A program made the position numbers and the translations under genes. This document shows, piece after piece, positions 16,345-25,373 of a stretch of DNA of 64,000 nucleotides. A model generated the notes under the pieces. That model was not told the origin of the DNA. It ran no database searches and saw only the letters and a program-made list of their open reading frames with translations. Positions within the stretch are counted from its first letter, which is position 1. Each line of letters starts with the position of its first letter. Source of the stretch: an uncultured Jannaschia sp. (GTDB taxonomy: Bacteria; Pseudomonadota; Alphaproteobacteria; Rhodobacterales; Rhodobacteraceae); assembly GCF_947494055.1 (NCBI RefSeq), contig NZ_CANLTR010000004.1, positions 186,001-250,000 on the forward strand, read 5' to 3'.

Positions 16345-17624
16345 CAATCGACCCCGTCGAGCATCGCGAAGAGCAGGTCCATCGCCTTCTCGGTCACCTC
16401 CGCCCCCTCGGAGCAGACCTCCCAGGCGGCATGCGCCATGCGTGCGGTCACGTCCGGCTCCAGCACCTCCGCGAGCGCCGGGCCCAGCGTCTCCGCCGTG
16501 ATCTCGCGGCTGGCCCCGGCCGCCCGCAGCCGGTCGTAGATGTCGGCGAAGTTCGCGATCCCGGCGCCGTGCAGGATGGCGCTTCCGAGGGCCGCGGGCT
16601 CGAACGGGTTGTGGCCGCCCACCTCCACGAGGGACCCGCCGACGAAGCTAACGGTGCAGATGCGGTACCAGAGCCCCATCTCCCCCATCGTGTCGGCCAC
16701 GTAGATCTGCGTCTCCGGCGTGATCTCCTCGCCCGCCGAGCGCTGCGCCACCCGCCAGCCGCCGCCGCGCAGGTCGGCGATGATCGCGTCGGCGCGGTCG
16801 GGGTGCCGCGGCGCGATCACGAGGAGGAGCTTGTGCCAGGACCGCAATGCGGTGCGGTGCGCCGTGGCGGCCAGCGCCTCCTCGCCCGCATGGGTCGATG
16901 CCGCGAGCCAGCAGGGCCGGCCGCCGAGCGCGGCGGCGATACGCACCCGCTCCGGCTCGTCGTGGGGCAGGGCGGCAGAGCCCTCCTTGAGCGTGCCCGT
17001 CACCTCGAGCCGCTCTGCGGGCAGGCCGAGCGACAGCAACCGATCCGCCGTCGCCTGCTCCTGCGCGTGGACATGCGCGACTTTCCGGAGCAGGGTCCGC
17101 GACGCCCCCTTGGCGAAGCGCCAGCGGCGGTAGGCGCGCTCGGTCATCCGCGCGTTGATCATCGACAGCGGAATGCCCCGCGAAACGGTCTCGTGGATCA
17201 GCGCCGGCCAGATCTCCCCCTCGGCCAGCACGGCGATGTCGGGCCGCCAATGGTCGAGGAATCGGCGCATCCAGGCACGTATGTCGAGCGGCACGTATTG
17301 GTGGATCGTGCGCGCGGGCAGGCGTCCGGCGAGCACCTGCGCGGAGGTCACGGTCCCCGTCGTCAGCAGGAACGACAGCTCCGTGCGCTCCTCCCCCATC
17401 CGCCGGATCATCTCGAGGAGCGACACGCTCTCGCCCACGCTCGCCGCGTGAAGCCACATCAGCGGACCGTCGGGACGGTCGACCGAAGCGAGGCCCCGGC
17501 GCTCGTCGAGGCGCGCGCCATCCTCCTTGCCCTCGGTCAGACGGCGGGCGAGCAGCCGCTCGCCGTGCCGCTGCGCGCGATCGGACCAGAACAGATACGC
17601 CCCGAGAACGGGAGATGGGAGCAT
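16344..17624 (-). CDS. waaA: Kdo transferase
   Basis: WaaA adds Kdo from CMP-Kdo to lipid IVA. The 426-aa GT-B enzyme shows an N-terminal membrane-proximal segment, LMWLHAASVGESVSLLEMI with the catalytic Glu in ASVGE, FLLTTGTVTSAQ, VPLDIRAWMRRFLDHWRPD, LAEGEIWPALI, and the C-terminal SFVGGSLVEVGGHNPFEPAALG. I chose the ATG at 17624, eight bases downstream of the DUF4170 stop region; a longer open frame to 18473 overlaps other genes and has no family similarity. The neighbours DUF4170 and lpxK, all on the minus strand and closely packed, are the standard alphaproteobacterial arrangement. Whether it adds one or two Kdo residues cannot be told. Confidence 0.95.
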   Translation of the reverse strand: MLPSPVLGAYLFWSDRAQRHGERLLARRLTEGKEDGARLDERRGLASVDRPDGPLMWLHAASVGESVSLLEMIRRMGEERTELSFLLTTGTVTSAQVLAGRLPARTIHQYVPLDIRAWMRRFLDHWRPDIAVLAEGEIWPALIHETVSRGIPLSMINARMTERAYRRWRFAKGASRTLLRKVAHVHAQEQATADRLLSLGLPAERLEVTGTLKEGSAALPHDEPERVRIAAALGGRPCWLAASTHAGEEALAATAHRTALRSWHKLLLVIAPRHPDRADAIIADLRGGGWRVAQRSAGEEITPETQIYVADTMGEMGLWYRICTVSFVGGSLVEVGGHNPFEPAALGSAILHGAGIANFADIYDRLRAAGASREITAETLGPALAEVLEPDVTARMAHAAWEVCSEGAEVTEKAMDLLFAMLDGVD

Positions 17625-17629
17625 GGCGT

Positions 17630-17872
17630 TCAGCCGAGCTCCTCGGTCGGCGAGGCCGCGGCCTCCTCGTCGCGCAGGCGGTGGATATGGGCGATGAAGT
17701 AGCGCATGTGGGCATCGTCCACGGTACGCTGCGCGGCGGCCTTCCAGGCGTCGTAGGCGGAGGCGTAGTCGGGGAACATGCCCACGATGTCGATCTGGTC
17801 GACATCGGTGAACTGGGTCGAGCTCGGGTTCACGAGTTCGCCGCCGAAGACGAGATGCAGGCGTTGGACCAT
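17630..17872 (-). CDS. DUF4170 family small protein
   Basis: An 80-aa cytoplasmic protein of the DUF4170 family, found next to waaA in many Alphaproteobacteria. Recognisable stretches are LVFGGELVNPSS, DIVGMFPDYASAYDAWKAAAQ and YFIAHIHRL. The C-terminal DEEAAASPTEELG is acidic and probably disordered. Its function is unknown; constant linkage with waaA and lpxK suggests a role in LPS synthesis. Five bases separate its stop from the waaA start, so the two are likely cotranscribed. Confidence 0.88.
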   Translation of the reverse strand: MVQRLHLVFGGELVNPSSTQFTDVDQIDIVGMFPDYASAYDAWKAAAQRTVDDAHMRYFIAHIHRLRDEEAAASPTEELG

Positions 17873-17929
17873 GTCGGATCTCCCATGTCTGTCGCCCGCC
17901 TGTAACGCGTCCGTCGCGTGGGTTGAAGC

Positions 17930-18715
17930 TCAGACCAGCCTGTCGAGAAGCGCGTCGGCGACGAGCGGCGTTCCGGCCACCACCCCGTCGAGCCGCGGCT
18001 CCGGGTTGTTGAAGCGAAGCGGCCCGCCGTGCCGGTCCGCCACCCGGCCCCCGGCCTCCGCGACGATCAGGGCGCCGGCCGCGATGTCCCATTCCCAGGC
18101 CGGCCGCAGCGTCACCATCGCGTCGAAGGACCCTTCGGCCACCAGCGCGAGGCGGTAAGCCAGCGAGGAGCGGAACTTGCGCACGATCGGGGGGAGCCCG
18201 CCCTTCCAGTGCGCGTCGGCGAAGTTCGCCCGCGTGCCGAGCACCTCGGCCCCGTCGAGCCGGCTCCGCATGCTGACCCCGATCGCCGTGCCGTTCCTGG
18301 TGGTGCCGAGGCCGCGCGCGGCGAGGTAGAGGTCGTCCTTCATCGGCAGATGGATCGCCGCGGCGAGCGGCACCCCGTCCTCGACCACGGCGAGGGAATG
18401 GCTGAAATTCTCCGATCCCTCCATGAACGCCCGCGTCCCGTCGATCGGATCGACGACAAAGACCCGCGCGCAATCCCGCCGCGCCGGTCCGTCCGGCGTC
18501 TCTTCCGAAAGCCAGCCATAGTCGGGTCGAGCCTTGCAGAGCCGGTCGCGCAGCATGGCGTCGACGGCGAGGTCGGCCTCCGTCACCGGGCCCTGGCCGC
18601 CGCCCTTGTCCCAGCTTTCGGGGTCGCGCCTGAAATGCCGTCGCGCGATCTCGCCCGCCGCCCGCGCCGCGTCCGCCAGCAGCGCGCGGTCGACGGCGGC
18701 GTCAGGCGCCGGCAA
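17930..18715 (-). CDS. Inositol monophosphatase family phosphatase (CysQ/IMPase-like)
   Basis: A 261-aa Mg-dependent, Li-sensitive phosphatase fold. Metal site 1 motifs are LSEETPDG and VDPIDGTRAFMEG (residues ~70-105). The C-terminal motif is WEWDIAAGALIVAEAGG. Members act on 3'-phosphoadenosine 5'-phosphate (CysQ) or inositol phosphates; linkage to LPS genes is common in Rhodobacterales, but the substrate is uncertain. I start it at TTG 18715, which overlaps the end of pmbA by 14 bases and has GGAAGG eight bases upstream. The longer reading to 18760 adds basic residues encoded inside pmbA with no family similarity. Confidence 0.85.
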   Translation of the reverse strand: MPAPDAAVDRALLADAARAAGEIARRHFRRDPESWDKGGGQGPVTEADLAVDAMLRDRLCKARPDYGWLSEETPDGPARRDCARVFVVDPIDGTRAFMEGSENFSHSLAVVEDGVPLAAAIHLPMKDDLYLAARGLGTTRNGTAIGVSMRSRLDGAEVLGTRANFADAHWKGGLPPIVRKFRSSLAYRLALVAEGSFDAMVTLRPAWEWDIAAGALIVAEAGGRVADRHGGPLRFNNPEPRLDGVVAGTPLVADALLDRLV

Positions 18716-20045
18716 TCGTGAGGCCTTCCACCAGAAGCGACGGGACCTGGCGGCTGACATAGGTGCGGGCGTCGTTTGCGGGCACGATCGAGCGCAGCAT
18801 CGGGCGGAGGTTGCCCGCCACGGTGCATTCGTTGACCGGCCGCACGATCTCTCCGTTCTCGACCCAGAAGCCGGAGGCGCCGCGGGAATAATCGCCGGTC
18901 GTGGCCGAGATCGAGGCTCCGATCATCGAGGTGATGAGCAGCCCGGTCCCCATCTCCGCCAGCAGATCCCCCCGGGTCCGCGTGCCCGGCGTGAGGATCA
19001 CGTTCGTCGGCGCCGGCCCGGGCGCGGATGAGGTGCCGCGCGCGGCGTTGCCGGTGCTGGTCATCCCGAGCTTCCGGGCGGTGCGCAGGTCGAGGATCCA
19101 GCCCTGCAGCACGCCGTTCGCCACGATGTCCCACGGCGCGACCGGCAGGCCCTCGTCGTCGAAGGGCTGGCTCCGCATCAGACGGCGCAAGGTGGGATCG
19201 TCGGTCAGCGTGAGCCCGGCGGGCAGCACCGCCTCGCCGAGCGCGTCGTGCAGGAAGGTCGCGCCCCTTGCCACGGCCCGGCCGTTCACCGCGCCGAGCA
19301 GGTGGCCGATCAGCGTTCCCGCGACGCGCTCGTCGTAGACCACGGGCCAGGCCCCGGTCGGCGGCTTGGTCGCGCCGAGATTGGCGACGGTGCGTTCGCC
19401 CGCGATCCGGCCCACCTTCTCCGGTGCGTCCAGGTCCGACCGATGCACCCGGCCGTCGCCGTAATAGTCCCGCTCCATGCCGGTGCCCGCGCCGGCGATG
19501 GCGACGCAGCCGATCGAGGTCTGCGTCCGGCCGTAGCCGCCGGAAAACCCGTTCGTCGCCGCCATGTGGAACCGCGTCTCCTCGTAGTTCGCACCCGCCT
19601 CGGACACCTGCGTGACGCCGCGCACGTCGAGCGCGGCGGCCTCCGCCCTGAGCGCGATCTCCTGCAACTCGGCCGGCAGGGGAACCGGCGCCGGATCCAT
19701 AAGGTCGAGCGCTTCTACGTCCCAGTCGCGCGCGAGCCGGTCCGGGTCGGCCAGCCCGATGAAGGGGTCTTCCGGCGCTTCCCGCGCCATCGCCACGGCG
19801 CGCTCCGCCATCCGTTCGAGCGTCGCCGGCGCGGCATCGGAGGCGGAGACGATGGCCTGACGGTTGCCGAGGAACACGCGCAGGCCGATCTCGATTTCCT
19901 CGGCGCGCTCCGCCTTCTCCAGCCGGCCGCCCTGCACCTCGATATCGATGGCCTTCGTCTCGGCCGCGACCGCGTCGGCGGCACCGGCACCGGCCCGCCG
20001 CGCGACATGGAGAAGCTGTTCCGTCAGTCGGGGCAGGTCGGTCAT
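18702..20045 (-). CDS. pmbA: PmbA/TldE-type metalloprotease partner
   Basis: A 447-aa member of the TldD/PmbA family. TldD and TldE (PmbA) form a heterodimer in which TldD holds the zinc protease site and PmbA lacks it; no HExxxH is visible here, so this is the PmbA partner. Family stretches are GLRVFLGNRQA, GFSGGYGRTQTSIG, LLGAVNGRAVARGATFL, PFDDEGLPV, TRKLGM-like TARKLGMTSTGNAARG, and GDYSRGASGFWVENGEIV. I chose ATG 20045, which starts at MTDLPRLTEQL; the longer open frame has no homology. It overlaps the following phosphatase gene. tldD is not in the window. Confidence 0.93.
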   Translation of the reverse strand: MTDLPRLTEQLLHVARRAGAGAADAVAAETKAIDIEVQGGRLEKAERAEEIEIGLRVFLGNRQAIVSASDAAPATLERMAERAVAMAREAPEDPFIGLADPDRLARDWDVEALDLMDPAPVPLPAELQEIALRAEAAALDVRGVTQVSEAGANYEETRFHMAATNGFSGGYGRTQTSIGCVAIAGAGTGMERDYYGDGRVHRSDLDAPEKVGRIAGERTVANLGATKPPTGAWPVVYDERVAGTLIGHLLGAVNGRAVARGATFLHDALGEAVLPAGLTLTDDPTLRRLMRSQPFDDEGLPVAPWDIVANGVLQGWILDLRTARKLGMTSTGNAARGTSSAPGPAPTNVILTPGTRTRGDLLAEMGTGLLITSMIGASISATTGDYSRGASGFWVENGEIVRPVNECTVAGNLRPMLRSIVPANDARTYVSRQVPSLLVEGLTIAGA

Positions 20046-20121
20046 GTCTCGCTCGCGTTCGGGGGCTGCGTCTCGCAGGTAGCCCCGGGGTGCGGCGGGA
20101 ACAAGGGCGCGGCCGGCGTGC

Positions 20122-21600
20122 TCAGCGCAGCGGCAGGCCGTTCGCGCTGATGCCGCCATCCGCCTCGAACTCGATCGTGGATTCGAGCTGATCCTCGCCC
20201 ACCTGCTCCGCGACGGCGCCGGACATGCCCTTGACGAAGGCCGCCTGCTCCGCCGGTATCAGACCGAGCGCGACCAGCCGGTCGATCAGCGCGAAGCCCC
20301 CGTCGAGCGCGAGGTCGATCGTGCCCACCGGCACGGTCGGATCGGGGGTGGGGAAATCGAGATCGCCCGAGCCGCGCAACACCGCGCCAAGGGCGTCGAT
20401 GAGCACCTCGTTCAGAACGAGCGACGTCAGCTCACCCGGCGGTCCGGCGAGGTTCGCGAACGCGTCCGGTCCGCCGAACAGGTCCACGCTCATCTCCGCC
20501 GTCCCGTCGACATCCACGACCAGCGACGCCGGATCGCGCGGCAATTGCCCCGTCGGATCGACCAGACCCCAGACGGCTTCGTCGATCGACAGATCCTGCA
20601 ATCTCAGGTCGAGGCCGAAGGGCGCCTCCGTGCCCACTTCCGCCAACGGCAGGGTCACGCCGGAGCTCGCCTCCGCCATCGTGACCTCGACCGGGACCGG
20701 GAAGTTCGGCAAGCCGAGCGTCATCGCGTTGTTCGTCGTGCCGAGCAGGTAGGTCAGCGTGTCGCCCGTCATCTCGAACGTGGCGCGCCCGGACTCGGAC
20801 CGGCCTTCGATCTCGCTCGGGCCCTGGCCGTTTTCGACCTCCGGCTCGAGCCGGAGCGTCGCGCCGGCATGGCGAAGCTCGCCCGCATAGGTGATGTTGC
20901 TGTCCGCAAGGCTCTCGACCGGCTCTTCGGGCATCTCGCCGTAATTGCCCGTGATCTCGCCCTCGATCCCCGTGGCGCCGTAGCTCAGGCTGTCGGGCGC
21001 CTCGACCGGTCCTGCGCTGACCGTCAACGCCTCCGCCTGGATCTCCTGTGCGAAGGCGTTGGGGTCGCCGTCGAGGCCGGATCGGTACTCGGAGGCGACG
21101 CCCGACAGGCCGAGGGTAAAGCTTTGAGGGGCGGGGAGGTCCGGGTCGGAGGTCTCGCCGTCGCTCGCCTCGATCCGAAGCGTCTCGCCGTCGATGTCGT
21201 AGAGCCGCACGCCGTCGTCCTCGCTGACCACGACCGTGAGCCCCTCCTGCGACAGCCGCATCGTCTGCGTCTGCGTGACGTCGCCGAAGGTCGAGGTCGT
21301 CTCCGCCTCGATCGCGTCGTCGAAGCCGATCTCGACCTCTCCGTTCGACGTCTCCGTCAGGGTGAAGTCGCCGTAGCTCGACACGCTCTCCGTGCCCGCA
21401 ACCGTGCTGGTGGCCGTGACATCGGTCAGCGTCAGCACGCCGCCCGCGTAATCCTCGGACCCGGCCGCGAGCGTCCCGCCCATCCGGGCGTAGACGTCCT
21501 GCCAGTCGGACCAGATCGTCTGCGCGTCGATATCGGCCACGGCCCCGCCGGCAGTGGACAGCATCAGGACGGCGGCCCCGGCAAAGGCATGTTTCGGCAT
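20122..21600 (-). CDS. DUF2125 domain exported protein
   Basis: A 492-aa protein with an N-terminal signal peptide (MPKHAFAGAAVLMLSTAGGAVA) and a long beta-rich, Asp/Glu/Thr-rich body, matching the DUF2125 family of Rhodobacteraceae in length and layout. It has segments such as GLDLRLQDLSIDEAVWGLVDP and a C-terminal ILDALLRGSGDLDFP-like IDALGAVLRGSGDLDFP. It is probably periplasmic or outer-membrane associated; function is unknown. AGAGGAAA lies eight bases before the ATG at 21600; the reading to 21951 is an artefact running into the SDR gene on the other strand. It is divergent from the SDR gene and about 75 bases upstream of pmbA on the same strand. Confidence 0.82.
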   Translation of the reverse strand: MPKHAFAGAAVLMLSTAGGAVADIDAQTIWSDWQDVYARMGGTLAAGSEDYAGGVLTLTDVTATSTVAGTESVSSYGDFTLTETSNGEVEIGFDDAIEAETTSTFGDVTQTQTMRLSQEGLTVVVSEDDGVRLYDIDGETLRIEASDGETSDPDLPAPQSFTLGLSGVASEYRSGLDGDPNAFAQEIQAEALTVSAGPVEAPDSLSYGATGIEGEITGNYGEMPEEPVESLADSNITYAGELRHAGATLRLEPEVENGQGPSEIEGRSESGRATFEMTGDTLTYLLGTTNNAMTLGLPNFPVPVEVTMAEASSGVTLPLAEVGTEAPFGLDLRLQDLSIDEAVWGLVDPTGQLPRDPASLVVDVDGTAEMSVDLFGGPDAFANLAGPPGELTSLVLNEVLIDALGAVLRGSGDLDFPTPDPTVPVGTIDLALDGGFALIDRLVALGLIPAEQAAFVKGMSGAVAEQVGEDQLESTIEFEADGGISANGLPLR

Positions 21601-21670
21601 GTTCGCGTTTCCTCTAGACAGGTCGCGAATACATGATCCGACCCTGCGGGCAGGGTCAACGGGGGCATCC

Positions 21671-22420
21671 ATGACCGACCTGACAGGCAAGACCATCCTC
21701 ATCACCGGCGCATCCCGCGGCATCGGCGCCGCGGCCGCACGCGCCTTCGCCGAAGCCGGCGGCAACGTCGCGCTCCTGTCGCGCGGAACCGAGGCGATCG
21801 CGGACCTCGCCGGGGAAATCGGGCCGAAGGCGCTCGCCATTCCCTGCGACATCGCCCGCTGGACCGAGGTCGCCCGCGCGGTCGAGGCGACGGTCAACGC
21901 CTTCGGCGGGCTTGACGTGATCGTGAACAATGCCGGCGTCATCGACCCCATCGCGGGGATCGCACAGGGCGAGCCGGACGCTTGGTCGACGGCGATCGAC
22001 GTGAACCTGAAGGGCGTCTATCACGGCATGCGCGCCGCGCTCCCCGTCATGCTGGGTCAGAAATCCGGCACCGTCATCACCATCAGCTCCGGCGCGGCCA
22101 GCAACCCGCTCGAGGGCTGGTCGGCCTATTGCGCGTCCAAGGCGGGCGCGAAGATGCTGACGGAATGCCTGCACAAGGAGCATGGCCGCACGCTGCGCGT
22201 CATGGGCCTCTCGCCCGGCACGGTCGCCACGCAGATGCAGCGCGACATCAAGGAAAGCGGGATCGGCCCCGTGGCGCAGCTCGACTGGTCGGCGCACATT
22301 CCGCCCGAATGGGTGGCGCGGGCGCTGGTTTGGATGTGCGGGCCGGAGGCCGACGATCTGCGCGGCACCGAGCTGTCGCTCAGGGACGAGGGGCTGCGCG
22401 GCCGGATCGGTCTCGCGTGA
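21671..22420 (+). CDS. Short-chain dehydrogenase/reductase
   Basis: A classical 249-aa SDR. The cofactor loop is ILITGASRGIGAAAARAFAEAGG (TGxxxGIG), with NNAG in VIVNNAGVIDP. The active-site serine is in VITISSGAAS and the Tyr-Lys pair in WSAYCASKAGAK. RVMGLSPGTVATQM follows. The Asp at CDIARW and lack of a basic residue after strand 2 fit NAD rather than NADP preference, but this is weak. The stop overlaps the GTG of the crotonase gene (GTGA), so the two are coupled, possibly acting on a CoA-linked or lipid-like substrate. Substrate unknown. Confidence 0.9.
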   Translation: MTDLTGKTILITGASRGIGAAAARAFAEAGGNVALLSRGTEAIADLAGEIGPKALAIPCDIARWTEVARAVEATVNAFGGLDVIVNNAGVIDPIAGIAQGEPDAWSTAIDVNLKGVYHGMRAALPVMLGQKSGTVITISSGAASNPLEGWSAYCASKAGAKMLTECLHKEHGRTLRVMGLSPGTVATQMQRDIKESGIGPVAQLDWSAHIPPEWVARALVWMCGPEADDLRGTELSLRDEGLRGRIGLA

Positions 22421-23010
22421 TCCGGGCTGCGCGCGACGGCGACGTCCTGACGCTGACGCTCGACCGGCCGGAGAAGGCGAACGCGCTGACCGCCGGGATG
22501 CTCACGGCGCTGCTCGGGCATGTCCGGGAGGCCGACGATCTGCGGCTGATGATCCTGACCGGGGCGGGCGACGCGGTGTTCAGCGCCGGCGCCGATCTCG
22601 GGGAGATGCGCGCCGGACTCGCCACTTCGCCGCTGTGGGAGGAGGTCTCGGGCGCCATCGCGACCATGCCCTGTCTCACGGTGGCGGCGCTGAATGGCAC
22701 GCTGGCCGGCGGGTCCTTCGGGATGGCGCTGGCCTGCGACATCCGGCTGGCCGTGCCCCACGCCGCGTTCTTCTATCCGGTGGCGAAACTGGGCTTCCTG
22801 CCGCAGCCTTCGGACCCGGCACGGCTTGCCCGCCTCGTGGGTCCGGCGCGTGCGAAGCTCATTCTCGCAGGCGGCGCGCGACTCGACGCGTCCGAGGCAT
22901 TGGCCTTCGGTCTGGTGGACCGGATTGAGCCGGACCCCGTCGCTGGGGCGCGCGATCTCGCCCCCGGTTCTGCCGAGCATGTCCGGGCGATCAAGGCGAT
23001 GGTGCCGTAG
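22417..23010 (+). CDS. Enoyl-CoA hydratase/isomerase family protein, short and divergent
   Basis: A 197-aa crotonase-fold protein; typical members are ~255 aa, so the C-terminal helical part is reduced. The oxyanion-hole regions are recognisable (VFSAGADLGEM and LAGGSFGMALACD). The two catalytic glutamates of enoyl-CoA hydratases appear lost: the GGGxE position reads GGSFG and the following QPE-type position reads YPV. It may catalyse another crotonase-type reaction, or act as a binding protein. The GTG start overlaps the SDR stop by four bases. It is convergent with the molybdenum hydroxylase operon, with a hairpin between them. Confidence 0.82.
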   Translation: MIRAARDGDVLTLTLDRPEKANALTAGMLTALLGHVREADDLRLMILTGAGDAVFSAGADLGEMRAGLATSPLWEEVSGAIATMPCLTVAALNGTLAGGSFGMALACDIRLAVPHAAFFYPVAKLGFLPQPSDPARLARLVGPARAKLILAGGARLDASEALAFGLVDRIEPDPVAGARDLAPGSAEHVRAIKAMVP

Positions 23011-23114
23011 CAGGTATTCTCCACCCGTGGCACGCAGGGCAGCCCCGCTCGCGGCCGGGCGTTTCCTTCTCCGTCAAACACTCACGGGCCGAGGATTTGA
23101 CGTCTCGGCAGAAT

Positions 23115-23145
23115 GAAAGCGGCAACCTAAAAGGCCGCCGCTTTC
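23115..23145. terminator. 9-bp hairpin between convergent crotonase and paoC-like genes
   Basis: GAAAGCGGC (23115-23123) and GCCGCTTTC (23137-23145) pair perfectly around a 13-base loop. The position between two convergent genes fits a bidirectional terminator. The T-run is short on both strands. Confidence 0.5.
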
Positions 23146-23186
23146 GTCAACTTACTTGATTAATCCAACCCGGCCGAACTGCGAGA

Positions 23187-25370
23187 TCAATCCAGCCCGG
23201 CCATGACCTTGTCCAGCGTCGCCGGCAGGTTGCGCACGCGGACGCCTGTGGCTTGGTAGATGCCGTTGACCACCGCCGCCGCCGCGCCGCAGATGCCGAG
23301 CTCGCCGATGCCCTTGACCTGCATCGGGTTGGCCCAAGGGTCGCGCTCCTCGAGCAGGTTCACCGTGATCTGCGGCACGTCGAGGTTCACCGGCAGGTGG
23401 TACTCGGCGAGGTCGCGATTGACGATGTGGCCGTCGCGCGGGTCGTGCATCAGCTCCTCGGTCAGCGCCATGCCGATGCCGAAGGTCATGCCGCCGAGGC
23501 ATTGCGACCGCGCCGTCTTGGGGTTCAGGATGCGGCCCGCGGCGAAGCTGCCATGCATCCGCCGGACTCGCGTCTCGCCGGTGACTGCGTTCACCGCCAC
23601 CTCGCAGAAATACGACCCCCAGGTCGCCTGGCGAACGGCGTCGCCGGTATCGCCCGGCTCGATATGGCCCTCGCTCTCCACCGGACCGTCGAGCACCTGC
23701 GCCAGCGGGACCGAGCGGTTGCCGGCGATGGCCATGCCGTCCTTCAGCGTCAGGTCTTCCTCGGTCGTGTCGAGCGCCTCGGCGATCCTCTGGCGAACGC
23801 CCTGACAAGCGAGGAAGACGGAGGCCCCGGAGGAGCCCGCACCCCACGAGCCTCCGGAGCCGGAGGCCGGCGGCAGGTCGGTATCGCCCAGCACCGTCTT
23901 CACGTCGGCGGCATGGAGGCCCAGCATCTCGGCGGCGAGCTGCGTCAGGATGGCGTAGGTGCCGGTGCCGATATCGGTCATGTCCGTCTCGACCAGCGCG
24001 GTGCCGTCGGGCTGGAGCGTCACGCGCGCCTTCGACTCCATCAGCGAGTTCACGCGGACGGCGCTCGCCATGCCCTGACCGATAAGCCACTCGCCCTCGC
24101 GGCGGCCGCCCGGCTCGGGCAGGGTGTCGTCCCATCCGAAGGTCCGGGCGCCGTCGTCGAGCGCCTCCGCCAGCTTGTGCGAGGAGAACGGGATCTCGCT
24201 CGTCGGGTCCTGGTCCGGTATATTACGCCGGCGCAGCTCCACGGGGTCGATCCCGGCAGCGCGGGCCAGTTCGTCCATCGCGATCTCGAAGATCGTGATC
24301 CCGACCGCCTCGCCCGGCGCGCGGACGGAGCCGGCGCAGGTGCGGCTGACGCGGGCGATGTGGTGGCCGATCTGGCGGTGCACGCCACCGTAGAGGAACG
24401 GCGTCGCCTGCGTCACCGGTTCCGAGAAGCTCTCGTCGGGCAGGTTCGACACCCAAGCATCGTGACCGATCCCCGAGAGGACACCGTCGGCATCGGCCGC
24501 GAGCCGGACACGCTGCTTCGTCTCCGACCGGCGCATCGTCGCCTCGAAGACCTGCTGACGCGAGAGGACGACGCCCACCGGGCGACCGGTCTCCTTCGCG
24601 GCGAGCGCGGCACCCACGGCATCGGGCGCGATGCCGAGCTTCGAGCCGAAGCCGCCGCCGACATAGGGCGACAGCAGGCGCACGTTCGACGGGTCGATGC
24701 CGAGCGAATCCGCGATCTCGTTGCGGTTGTACTTGAGCATCTGCAGCGAGCCGCGCAGCAGCAGCTTGTCGCCGTCCCATTCCGCGATGGCCGCATGCGG
24801 CTCCATCGCGGCGGAGTTGTGGGCGGGCGTCGTGTATTCCCGGTCCACACTGAAGGCCGCCTCGGCCATCGCCGTGTCGAGGTCGCCCTGCGCGGATTGC
24901 TGGTCCTCGGGCGTGTCGTAGTCGGTCGGATTGACCGGCTGCCGGTCGGCCTCGGCGATGTCGAAGGTCACGGTCATGGCCGCCGCGCGGGCGGTCTCGA
25001 ACGTGTCGGCCACGACGAGCGCGATGGGCTGGCCGATATAGTAGATGTCGCCATCGGGCTGCACCGGCGCGGCGTTCGCGGTGCCCTGGCACGGGTTGCG
25101 GATCAGCTTCGCGCCGGAGATCACCGTCTCCACCCCCGCGATGCCGCGGGCGATCGCGTCGTCCATCCTCGCAAGCCGACCGATCTTCGGCGCGCGCACG
25201 AAGTAGCCGTGCAGCATTCCGGCGGGCTGGACCTCGTGGGCGTAAGGCGCGCGGCCGGACACCTTAAGGGGACCTTCGGGGCGGTCGAGCGGCGTGGACA
25301 GGACGCCCTGCGCCATGTCGTCGAGGCGGTTGCGCCGGTCGGGCGCGTCCATCTTCTGGTGGATCGTCAT
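23187..25370 (-). CDS. Molybdenum hydroxylase, molybdopterin-binding large subunit (PaoC/XdhB type)
   Basis: A 727-aa xanthine oxidase-family subunit holding the Mo-molybdopterin cofactor. Visible features are the N-terminal aldehyde-oxidase domain from RPEGPLKVSGRAPYAHEV, YIGQPIALVVADTFETARAA, LLSPYVGGGFGSKLG, the substrate-pocket Arg in SVRAPGEAVG, and the catalytic Glu at about residue 690 in KGIGELGICG. It resembles PaoC (YagR) of the periplasmic aldehyde oxidoreductase, but no Tat signal is seen on the small subunit, so the complex is probably cytoplasmic. It is the last gene of a minus-strand operon; the FAD subunit ends three bases before its start. Likely substrates are aldehydes or heterocycles. 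A second copy of the operon begins at 61387. Confidence 0.93.
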   Translation of the reverse strand: MTIHQKMDAPDRRNRLDDMAQGVLSTPLDRPEGPLKVSGRAPYAHEVQPAGMLHGYFVRAPKIGRLARMDDAIARGIAGVETVISGAKLIRNPCQGTANAAPVQPDGDIYYIGQPIALVVADTFETARAAAMTVTFDIAEADRQPVNPTDYDTPEDQQSAQGDLDTAMAEAAFSVDREYTTPAHNSAAMEPHAAIAEWDGDKLLLRGSLQMLKYNRNEIADSLGIDPSNVRLLSPYVGGGFGSKLGIAPDAVGAALAAKETGRPVGVVLSRQQVFEATMRRSETKQRVRLAADADGVLSGIGHDAWVSNLPDESFSEPVTQATPFLYGGVHRQIGHHIARVSRTCAGSVRAPGEAVGITIFEIAMDELARAAGIDPVELRRRNIPDQDPTSEIPFSSHKLAEALDDGARTFGWDDTLPEPGGRREGEWLIGQGMASAVRVNSLMESKARVTLQPDGTALVETDMTDIGTGTYAILTQLAAEMLGLHAADVKTVLGDTDLPPASGSGGSWGAGSSGASVFLACQGVRQRIAEALDTTEEDLTLKDGMAIAGNRSVPLAQVLDGPVESEGHIEPGDTGDAVRQATWGSYFCEVAVNAVTGETRVRRMHGSFAAGRILNPKTARSQCLGGMTFGIGMALTEELMHDPRDGHIVNRDLAEYHLPVNLDVPQITVNLLEERDPWANPMQVKGIGELGICGAAAAVVNGIYQATGVRVRNLPATLDKVMAGLD

Positions 25371-25373
25371 GGC

